64,000 nucleotides of DNA from JAAFHZ01 sp964247085. Its GTDB lineage: Bacteria > Cyanobacteriota > Cyanobacteriia > Cyanobacteriales > Chamaesiphonaceae. Below, one piece after another: positions 34,001-43,149 of the stretch. Made by a program: the position numbers and the translations under genes. The stretch's first letter is position 1; every line of letters begins with the position of its first letter. The stretch spans positions 21,223 to 85,222 of the forward strand of contig CAXTSX010000011.1 of NCBI GenBank assembly GCA_964247085.1. The letters are read 5' to 3'. The notes beneath the pieces were generated by a model that did no database searches, was not told the DNA's origin, and saw only the letters and a list, made by a program, of their open reading frames with translations.

Positions 34001-37000
34001 GGTCTTCGGATCGATCGAGGATTGGAACGTCTCAGCACCACAAGATAATAGCAACCTATCGTGTAGCGATCGGTCTTCGGATCGATCGAGGATTGGAACG
34101 TTGGTTGATCTGCACACTGGTATACATTTACAGCGTAGCGATCGGTCTTCGGATCGATCGAGGATTGGAACTAGCAGGTAGACCGCCCTACCGCACAATT
34201 AAGGTAGCGATCGGTCTTCGGATCGATCGAGGATTGGAACACCGCGTCGGTTGTAATCGCACGGTATCTGACAGTAGCGATCGGTCTTCGGATCGATCGA
34301 GGATTGGAACAGGTAATCTAGATATATAGATGCTTCGAATTGAGTAGCGATCGGTCTTCGGATCGATCGAGGATTGGAACTTTATAATGCTGCTCTTTAT
34401 AATCGCAAGACCCAGTAGCGATCGGTCTTCGGATCGATCGAGGATTGGAACGAGAGCAAATATTGATACAATGGCAAGTACAAAGTAGCGATCGGTCTTC
34501 GGATCGATCGAGGATTGGAACTGGGACAATGCCATTGTACGCATCGATTGATTGTAGTAGCGATCGGTCTTCGGATCGATCGAGGATTGGAACTAACGAC
34601 AGATTATCGGCGCTATCGGGATAATCACGGTAGCGATCGGTCTTCGGATCGATCGAGGATTGGAACAAAAAGAATTGGCAATAGTAATTCATTTTCCCAG
34701 CGTAGCGATCGGTCTTCGGATCGATCGAGGATTGGAACCAGTTACTGTAATTAGTTGGCATGTAAGTGCCATGTAGCGATCGGTCTTCGGATCGATCGAG
34801 GATTGGAACATCCCGATGAGCTACCACCAAAATGCTTAAATTGGTAGCGATCGGTCTTCGGATCGATCGAGGATTGGAACTAGCGTGCTGCAATATTCGT
34901 GCAAAATAGCTTTGTAGCGATCGGTCTTCGGATCGATCGAGGATTGGAACGCTATAATCGATAGGCTCTGATAAATTCATAGCGTAGCGATCGGTCTTCG
35001 GATCGATCGAGGATTGGAACAGGACTAGTAGCAGGCTGTGTTAGATCCTCGGGTAGTAGCGATCGGTCTTCGGATCGATCGAGGATTGGAACGCGATCCT
35101 CGCCACGAGAAACATAGCCATCCTGGGTAGCGATCGGTCTTCGGATCGATCGAGGATTGGAACTTGCCGGTCTGTCGTTATACCAAACAATTGTATGTAG
35201 CGATCGGTCTTCGGATCGATCGAGGATTGGAACCAGTTTGCAGGAATGGGCTACCCCCTGCAGGCGGCGTAGCGATCGGTCTTCGGATCGATCGAGGATT
35301 GGAACAATCACTACGGCGTCATTAGACTCTGATAATAGAGTAGCGATCGGTCTTCGGATCGATCGAGGATTGGAACACGATTTTACCCCTGGCGCGACTG
35401 TCCCTGACCGCTGTAGCGATCGGTCTTCGGATCGATCGAGGATTGGAACTGCGGTAGTACCATCCCGGCTCTGTAGTAGCCGCGTAGCGATCGGTCTTCG
35501 GATCGATCGAGGATTGGAACGCAAGTGAGTTATTCGGAACTAAACCAGGAGAGTGTAGCGATCGGTCTTCGGATCGATCGAGGATTGGAACAGGTTTACA
35601 CTGGTTTCACCAAGGATATGTCCATGTAGCGATCGGTCTTCGGATCGATCGAGGATTGGAACTTTCCCTTTTGGAGTCAGTCTTGTCAGGAAATGTCGTA
35701 GCGATCGGTCTTCGGATCGATCGAGGATTGGAACAAAACCGAATCTGTCGCGACAGTGACTCTAGATGGTAGCGATCGGTCTTCGGATCGATCGAGGATT
35801 GGAACTGTCAAGAGTTGGATTCCAACTCTTGTGAAGCGTAGCGATCGGTCTTCGGATCGATCGAGGATTGGAACCCTTCTATACCAGGAAGGATAGCCAC
35901 AACTTACCTTGTAGCGATCGGTCTTCGGATCGATCGAGGATTGGAACCCGTCTACAATAAAAGACTTGCCAGTATTGGTTGTAGCGATCGGTCTTCGGAT
36001 CGATCGAGGATTGGAACTTAAAACCCGAGTGATAAGTTTTGCTTATACAACGTAGCGATCGGTCTTCGGATCGATCGAGGATTGGAACATTTTAACGAGT
36101 TTTGTGCCCGCGTGAACAACACAGTAGCGATCGGTCTTCGGATCGATCGAGGATTGGAACATCACTCTGAGCTAATCGCAATCTTTAACAGCCGCGTAGC
36201 GATCGGTCTTCGGATCGATCGAGGATTGGAACAAGATTGGACAGCTGGAGCAGAGGCTCAATACCGTAGCGATCGGTCTTCGGATCGATCGAGGATTGGA
36301 ACTATTAGATTTCCGCTAGCTTTAACAGGAACTAAAGTAGCGATCGGTCTTCGGATCGATCGAGGATTGGAACTGTTTGATCGAGTCAGTTAAGCTAGTG
36401 CAGAGGTGTAGCGATCGGTCTTCGGATCGATCGAGGATTGGAACATTATTATCTCCAGCTTTATCTACCCTCGCTTTGTAGCGATCGGTCTTCGGATCGA
36501 TCGAGGATTGGAACGAGTTTTGCACCACTCTATACTCCTACCACTACGTAGCGATCGGTCTTCGGATCGATCGAGGATTGGAACGCGAAGCTGAGGAAAA
36601 CGCGAAGCTAAAGGCCAGGTAGCGATCGGTCTTCGGATCGATCGAGGATTGGAACCAGGGAATCGGATCCCATCGTTGGCGTATCTTTCGTAGCGATCGG
36701 TCTTCGGATCGATCGAGGATTGGAACCCTTAGTAACGACTCCAGAGTCTTGATCTGCTGCGTAGCGATCGGTCTTCGGATCGATCGAGGATTGGAACAAA
36801 ACGATGCATTTGATCCCGTATACGATCAAATGGTAGCGATCGGTCTTCGGATCGATCGAGGATTGGAACCAACCCTGTACCCTCGACAGCTGCCCTGAAT
36901 TTAGCGTAGCGATCGGTCTTCGGATCGATCGAGGATTGGAACTGCCTGCCTAGCAGTCGAGGACAGCTTGATTGAGCGTAGCGATCGGTCTTCGGATCGA

Positions 37001-40000
37001 TCGAGGATTGGAACGCGAAGTTCAGGCGCGTAATTTAAGATATCTTTGTAGCGATCGGTCTTCGGATCGATCGAGGATTGGAACAGCAAAAAACACCACT
37101 GATCACTGCACTATATAGTAGCGATCGGTCTTCGGATCGATCGAGGATTGGAACAAGAATGCAGCTGGACTGGCTACTAACGCGATGGTAGCGATCGGTC
37201 TTCGGATCGATCGAGGATTGGAACGATTAACACTATAGCTACAAAAACAAATGGATAAACCGTAGCGATCGGTCTTCGGATCGATCGAGGATTGGAACCG
37301 GCGCAAAAGATAGCGGTTAGGCTTTTTTTGGCGTAGCGATCGGTCTTCGGATCGATCGAGGATTGGAACTGATAGTCATAGACACCAAAAGTATCGCGAA
37401 CCGTAGCGATCGGTCTTCGGATCGATCGAGGATTGGAACCGACAATCCTCTGATACTGATCTGTTTTGGTTTAGTAGCGATCGGTCTTCGGATCGATCGA
37501 GGATTGGAACTTGCTGGTCTGTCGTTATACCAAACAATTGTATCGTAGCGATCGGTCTTCGGATCGATCGAGGATTGGAACAGCAAAAAACACCACTGAT
37601 CACTGCACTATATAACGTAGCGATCGGTCTTCGGATCGATCGAGGATTGGAACACACAGTCGTTTACATCGGCTAGTTTGGTCGGGTAGCGATCGGTCTT
37701 CGGATCGATCGAGGATTGGAACAGCATTGGCGCTCCTGTTGGCGATACCAATCGCAAACGTAGCGATCGGTCTTCGGATCGATCGAGGATTGGAACAGGT
37801 TGCAATAGCATTTCTGCAATAGCCGACTTTGTAGCGATCGGTCTTCGGATCGATCGAGGATTGGAACTGCTAGTCTGTATTGGTACGATCGGGAAATGGT
37901 CACGTAGCGATCGGTCTTCGGATCGATCGAGGATTGGAACATGCGCGCGATCGCGATCTTGTCTTGACTAGCTGGGTAGCGATCGGTCTTCGGATCGATC
38001 GAGGATTGGAACTCAGTCCAACGCACCCGCTCAGCCGTATAGTCGTAGCGATCGGTCTTCGGATCGATCGAGGATTGGAACCCACTGGGCGCAATGCTTA
38101 CCTACTATGAATACGTAGCGATCGGTCTTCGGATCGATCGAGGATTGGAACAAGATATACCACTAGTTGTTCTGGCTGCCCCTGGTAGCGATCGGTCTTC
38201 GGATCGATCGAGGATTGGAACGTTAATGCTTGGTCAGCTCCCCCAATGCCTGAAAGGTAGCGATCGGTCTTCGGATCGATCGAGGATTGGAACTAAATTG
38301 CCAAAAATATCTACAACTATAAATCTAGTAGCGATCGGTCTTCGGATCGATCGAGGATTGGAACACAATAATGGTAGATGTAGGTCGATTACAGTAAGTA
38401 GCGATCGGTCTTCGGATCGATCGAGGATTGGAACTGTTTCTGCTGTGTTATCTGATGTGTTTCTGTGGTAGCGATCGGTCTTCGGATCGATCGAGGATTG
38501 GAACACTGAGGTTATTCATCCGTACAAAGGTTAAATTAGGTAGCGATCGGTCTTCGGATCGATCGAGGATTGGAACCACCCCGTCCTTTAGGCTGGGGAG
38601 GATGTCAACGTAGCGATCGGTCTTCGGATCGATCGAGGATTGGAACACTGCTAACGTTTCCCGCTGTGCTGACAAAATGTAGCGATCGGTCTTCGGATCG
38701 ATCGAGGATTGGAACACACGATCGCCGCTTACAATACCGAGTCCCATCGTAGCGATCGGTCTTCGGATCGATCGAGGATTGGAACGCTCTTAGCCAAGTC
38801 GATAACGCAAAGACAGCAGGAGCGTAGCGATCGGTCTTCGGATCGATCGAGGATTGGAACCTATAATCAATCTCATCACTGGCTGATATCCTTAGGTAGC
38901 GATCGGTCTTCGGATCGATCGAGGATTGGAACGTTTTTTAAGCGTTAACGGATCGCCATATCTATAGTAGCGATCGGTCTTCGGATCGATCGAGGATTGG
39001 AACTAAGCGGGTATGGTCAAGCCCTGACCGGTGATCCCGTAGCGATCGGTCTTCGGATCGATCGAGGATTGGAACAGTCTGTCTTTAGCCAGTAGCCCAG
39101 CCTCGGTTGTAGCGATCGGTCTTCGGATCGATCGAGGATTGGAACTCAGCTATTCGAGAGGTGCGAATCCTGCCCCGCGTAGCGATCGGTCTTCGGATCG
39201 ATCGAGGATTGGAACAGTTAACACCTTTCAGGGTTATAGATAAAATTGTAGCGATCGGTCTTCGGATCGATCGAGGATTGGAACAAACCTTAAACGTGAT
39301 CGAGTGACTGGCCGAGGGTAGCGATCGGTCTTCGGATCGATCGAGGATTGGAACATATCGGTCGGCTGTGATGCGGCGTTCCGACCGTAGCGATCGGTCT
39401 TCGGATCGATCGAGGATTGGAACCAATTGTTATAGTTAGTAGGCATATAAGTGCCATGTAGCGATCGGTCTTCGGATCGATCGAGGATTGGAACAGTATA
39501 TTCGGCATTGCTGGCTACGGTTACGCCACGTAGCGATCGGTCTTCGGATCGATCGAGGATTGGAACTCGTTAGGTCGGCGAGTGTAGATTTGGCCTGCGG
39601 TAGCGATCGGTCTTCGGATCGATCGAGGATTGGAACAGCGGCGAAAAAAGCCCTAGCTAGCAATGATATCGTAGCGATCGGTCTTCGGATCGATCGAGGA
39701 TTGGAACCGATCGAATCCCCAGCCCTGGAACCATCTTCATTGTAGCGATCGGTCTTCGGATCGATCGAGGATTGGAACAGTTTGATCCATTCCGTTTGAC
39801 TTTGATCATTGTAGCGATCGGTCTTCGGATCGATCGAGGATTGGAACGACAATGGTTTTCCAGATCTCTGCGATTTTACGTAGCGATCGGTCTTCGGATC
39901 GATCGAGGATTGGAACTTAGAGGCTGATAATTGTCTAGATAGAGCTGCGTAGCGATCGGTCTTCGGATCGATCGAGGATTGGAACTCTTCTCTACTCAGA

Positions 40001-41252
40001 TCCTTAGCCCGGTCGCAGGTAGCGATCGGTCTTCGGATCGATCGAGGATTGGAACTTCTCGATCGAATCATAGTTGGCCGAAAGCTTGCGTAGCGATCGG
40101 TCTTCGGATCGATCGAGGATTGGAACCTCTTTAGCTAGATTGATTCGTTTTTTAAGCGTTGTAGCGATCGGTCTTCGGATCGATCGAGGATTGGAACCAG
40201 GTAATACCACAACTCGCAACCCATCAATGCCGTAGCGATCGGTCTTCGGATCGATCGAGGATTGGAACGTCGGCAGATAGTCTGTCTAATGATATATTCA
40301 AGTAGCGATCGGTCTTCGGATCGATCGAGGATTGGAACTCTGATAGCCTTATCGGTAGTACCATCCAAATGGTAGCGATCGGTCTTCGGATCGATCGAGG
40401 ATTGGAACTTGCTGATGCCAATCAATAATATCAGCACCTTCGTAGCGATCGGTCTTCGGATCGATCGAGGATTGGAACAGGTAAAAACTTGCTAGATGGT
40501 GTAGTTTCAAGGTAGCGATCGGTCTTCGGATCGATCGAGGATTGGAACCGACATCGATGGACTAACACGCGGCGCTCAGGTAGTAGCGATCGGTCTTCGG
40601 ATCGATCGAGGATTGGAACCAAGATGTTAGCAGGTACTGTATCGCCAGCAATGTAGCGATCGGTCTTCGGATCGATCGAGGATTGGAACTATTGGCTCGG
40701 CCAGCAACAGGCGCGCAACCAAAGTAGCGATCGGTCTTCGGATCGATCGAGGATTGGAACGATAATCCACCAACGCGACTAGAGCCAAATAACCGTAGCG
40801 ATCGGTCTTCGGATCGATCGAGGATTGGAACCGGGTGGCGGCCTCAGCTAAATATGCAGTATCGTAGCGATCGGTCTTCGGATCGATCGAGGATTGGAAC
40901 TAGTCCCATAGCTCTACAGATCGGCAGAAATACGTAGCGATCGGTCTTCGGATCGATCGAGGATTGGAACATGTAAACTTCAACAAATGGTGGTTACTAT
41001 GTCCGTAGCGATCGGTCTTCGGATCGATCGAGGATTGGAACCGGCAATGTCACGAGCGTTTAACGCCTCATATTGTAGCGATCGGTCTTCGGATCGATCG
41101 AGGATTGGAACCGGTATCCAACGTAAAGGATCGCAATCAGCCCCGGTAGCGATCGGTCTTCGGATCGATCGAGGATTGGAACAAATCCCTCACTAAACCA
41201 CCCCAAAATCCCCTCGTAGCGATCGGTCTTCGGATCGATCGAGGATTGGAAC
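31004..41252 (+). CRISPR. Type I-C CRISPR array, 145 repeats / 144 spacers by hand count
   Basis: The repeat is 37 bp; it begins GTAGCGATCGGTCTTCG and ends ATCGATCGAGGATTGGAAC. I counted 145 copies with starts from 31004 to 41216 and saw no variant copy by eye. Spacers are about 31-38 nt, with a mean near 34. The ATTGGAAC end and the cas2-proximal leader set transcription left to right. CGATCG (repeat bases 5-10) pairs with CGATCG (21-26), continued by G-T, T-A and C-G pairs closing a TTCG loop. The 11 bases after the stem (27-37) match the usual I-C 5' handle. Antisense and sense ORFs across the array are artefacts of a repeat unit near 72 bases. Confidence 0.98.
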
Positions 41253-41313
41253 AGTATATCCACTGATCCTAAAGTTGATCGTCAGCATCTATGTTTAGAT
41301 TATTCCCCCATTT

Positions 41314-41634
41314 ATGTCTCTTTCTAAAAAGTCTAAGTTTATTGCCAAAACCATCTTGGTATCTGTCGCAGCTATTTGTCTCGGTTCCTATGTTCGTGAT
41401 GCTGCGGGTTATTCAACTGTTACCTGCGCTTCAAAATATAGCTTATCGGCTCAGAAGGTTATATGGGAATTAAAAATTAAAACAGCTGAATTGAGGGTCA
41501 GGAATGGTACCCCATCTGTCGGCTCATACGATCCTTATGAATTAGTAACTGGAGCTAAGATGTCTAAGAACGAGTGCTTGTCTGCTCGAGGTATTGTCGT
41601 CCCTAAAGGCGCTCAAGTACAAGACATTAACTAA
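41314..41634 (+). CDS. Small secreted hypothetical protein
   Basis: A 106-residue protein with a Sec-type signal (KKSKFIAKTILVSVAAICLG, Ala-rich, likely cleavage near residue 31) and a small mature part with two cysteines (STVTCASKYS and SKNECLSARG) that may form a disulphide. I do not recognise the family. It begins 61 bases after the last perfect CRISPR repeat, inside the segment that separates the main array from its degenerate tail. Confidence 0.55.
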   Translation: MSLSKKSKFIAKTILVSVAAICLGSYVRDAAGYSTVTCASKYSLSAQKVIWELKIKTAELRVRNGTPSVGSYDPYELVTGAKMSKNECLSARGIVVPKGAQVQDIN

Positions 41635-41727
41635 AACGGTTAACCACAATTTACCGGGCGTCGAGCAATTTATTAGATCTGTCACTGAGCCTACTTTAGT
41701 AGTGGTCAATTTTTGTGGCTTACAAGA

Positions 41728-42144
41728 TTAAAAAAGTAGCAGATTCTCAAAAGATTTATTCTTTCCCCATCGATAAACGCTAAAGTCACGACGATCTACA
41801 GTCACAATGCGACCATGCCCAAGATCTTCTGCCAGCATCACCAACGAAGCATCTGCCAAATCCATTGGCAAGTCAGCATATCTTTCCATTAACTCCACCA
41901 TTCGCTCAAGGTGGAATATTTCCATTGGAAAAATTGCAATATTGCCAGCAACAACTTCCCGCAAAAAGGCACATTCGACAGCAATTCCACTATCCCTGGC
42001 TAATAAATAAGCAGTTTCACTAATTACCGGATATGTAGTGATAAACGGTTCTCGAAACTCATTTAAAATTTTTACAGCCTGGAAGTGTAAAGAATCTGAG
42101 CGATTACCCAGAGCAACAAAGAACCCAGTATCAGCAATAATCAT
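41728..42144 (-). CDS. VapC-like PIN-domain toxin
   Basis: A 138-residue PIN ribonuclease: Asp5 in MIIADTGFFVAL, the conserved Glu in PVISETAYLLA, Asp in MDLADASLVMLAEDL, and Asp in IVTVDRRDFSVYRW give the complete acidic site. VapC toxins cleave tRNA or rRNA when their antitoxin is lost. The ATG overlaps the stop of the upstream antitoxin gene by one base (42144), the usual coupling. The pair lies between the main array and the array remnant, on the opposite strand. Confidence 0.85.
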   Translation of the reverse strand: MIIADTGFFVALGNRSDSLHFQAVKILNEFREPFITTYPVISETAYLLARDSGIAVECAFLREVVAGNIAIFPMEIFHLERMVELMERYADLPMDLADASLVMLAEDLGHGRIVTVDRRDFSVYRWGKNKSFENLLLF

Positions 42145-42419
42145 TAAGCTGGAGATTCTGAAGAGGGGAATTTCTCTGCCATGATTTCATTAAAAATAGA
42201 TTTAGAATTAGTAGCCAGATCGGGAGAACCTTGAAAGCAACCAATAAATGAACCACGGCTAAGTGGATTAACTAAAGTTGATGTATCAGAAAGATGAAGT
42301 TGTTGATACTCGCGTTCGATCGCCAACGCAATTAAATCTGAGGTACCCAGATGGGAGTGCTGTTGAATATATTCGAGTTGAGCAGCGTGTTGAGAATCCA
42401 ACTGAATTGTAATTTCCAT
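42144..42419 (-). CDS. Antitoxin partner of the VapC-like toxin
   Basis: A 91-residue protein with an N-terminal strand-helix-helix (MEITIQLDSQHAAQLEYIQQ, then SDLIALAIEREYQQL) that resembles a ribbon-helix-helix DNA-binding domain, followed by a flexible C-terminal tail that would wrap the toxin. The tail is rich in Ser/Pro/Glu. It is read first and coupled to the PIN gene, as expected of VapB-type antitoxins. The sequence does not place it in a specific subfamily. Confidence 0.72.
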   Translation of the reverse strand: MEITIQLDSQHAAQLEYIQQHSHLGTSDLIALAIEREYQQLHLSDTSTLVNPLSRGSFIGCFQGSPDLATNSKSIFNEIMAEKFPSSESPA

Positions 42420-42480
42420 CGATTGGAAAGGGTTAGCCCCTAGCTGAAGTTGTTACGTAAGATTTTAACCTATGCCGAAT

Positions 42481-42580
42481 GTAACGGCTTGATCGGTCTT
42501 CGGATCGATCGAGGATTGGAACTCCAGGGTGTGTCGGTGGGAGATTAGTGGGAATGGTAGCGATCGGTCTTCGGATCGAT
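42481..42580 (+). CRISPR. Detached, degenerate tail of the CRISPR array
   Basis: Bases 42491-42522 match the last 32 bases of the 37-bp repeat exactly. Just before them GTAAC-GGCTT replaces GTAGC, as if the repeat had one substitution and a 5-base insertion. A 34-base spacer follows (42523-42556), then the first 24 bases of another repeat (42557-42580), which ends abruptly in TAATCCAGTG. The orientation is that of the main array, 1.2 kb upstream. Confidence 0.9.
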
Positions 42581-42663
42581 TAATCCAGTGATATGTCGAG
42601 AACACCTGATATTGAAGAACACGCTATATTACAATTGCGATCGATCATGCAGTTTATTTTCTG

Positions 42664-43092
42664 ATGAAGGATGCTCTTGATATGAAATCTGATTCCGTGC
42701 AAGCTTTTAACGATCGAGTAGCTGCTTCCCCAGAATTGCAGACTAAGCTACGTGCCGTAACTTCGCCGTTGGCTTTCTTAGATCTAGCCAAGGCCGCCGG
42801 ACTGGAACTTACTGGTCAAGACTTTCAGCTGATCGTCCAACAAGCCTATCAACAGTGGATTGCGCTATTAGATCCTAAAATGAGTGCTTTCTTTCACCAA
42901 GTTCGCAGCACACCAGAATTAGATGAGCAGCTCAAAACCTGTCGATCGAATGCTGAGGTGATGAACCTGGCGCAGCAGTGTGGAGTCGAGCTGTCAGAGG
43001 ATGACTTGCAACAGGCGGCACAAACTGCCGCAGCTGTACCGGGGTTTAGCTTTGAAAAATTGTGGTTTCGAGGATTAGGTTTGCTGGGATAG
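42664..43092 (+). CDS. Tandem Nif11-domain protein
   Basis: A 142-residue protein made of two Nif11-type helical domains: SVQAFNDRVAASPELQTKLR (about residues 10-60) and KMSAFFHQVRSTPELDEQLK (about 75-125). Nif11 domains serve as leader peptides of some RiPP precursors and as small proteins of unknown function in cyanobacteria. The C-terminus (FEKLWFRGLGLLG) lacks the Cys/Ser/Thr-rich core and the double-glycine site of a lanthipeptide precursor, and no modification genes are nearby. An ATG at 42682 is an alternative start. Confidence 0.75.
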   Translation: MKDALDMKSDSVQAFNDRVAASPELQTKLRAVTSPLAFLDLAKAAGLELTGQDFQLIVQQAYQQWIALLDPKMSAFFHQVRSTPELDEQLKTCRSNAEVMNLAQQCGVELSEDDLQQAAQTAAAVPGFSFEKLWFRGLGLLG

Positions 43093-43149
43093 TCTGCCAG
43101 AAATTGGAATTGCTAGGCGGACAAGAACTTTTATCTACAAAGAAACAGC

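Noticed and set aside
31328..34414. A shared 12-base word (ATCGCAAGACCC) between the spacers at 31328 and 34381
   Set aside because: Too short to separate from chance among 144 spacers, and the flanking bases do not agree.
31209..41263. Dozens of ORFs of 60-240 codons on both strands inside the array, with recurring words such as PILDRSEDRSL and VAIGLRIDRGLE
   Set aside because: They are translations of the 37-bp repeat plus spacers of near-constant length; the recurring word is the repeat itself in different frames. No start or codon-use signal supports a protein.
41253..42480. An insertion sequence or integron carrying the VapBC-like pair
   Set aside because: I saw no transposase, terminal inverted repeats or target duplication at the borders, so no mobile element is called.
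42664..43092. Nif11 RiPP biosynthetic cluster
   Set aside because: No core peptide, double-glycine site, modification enzyme or peptidase-transporter is found nearby.
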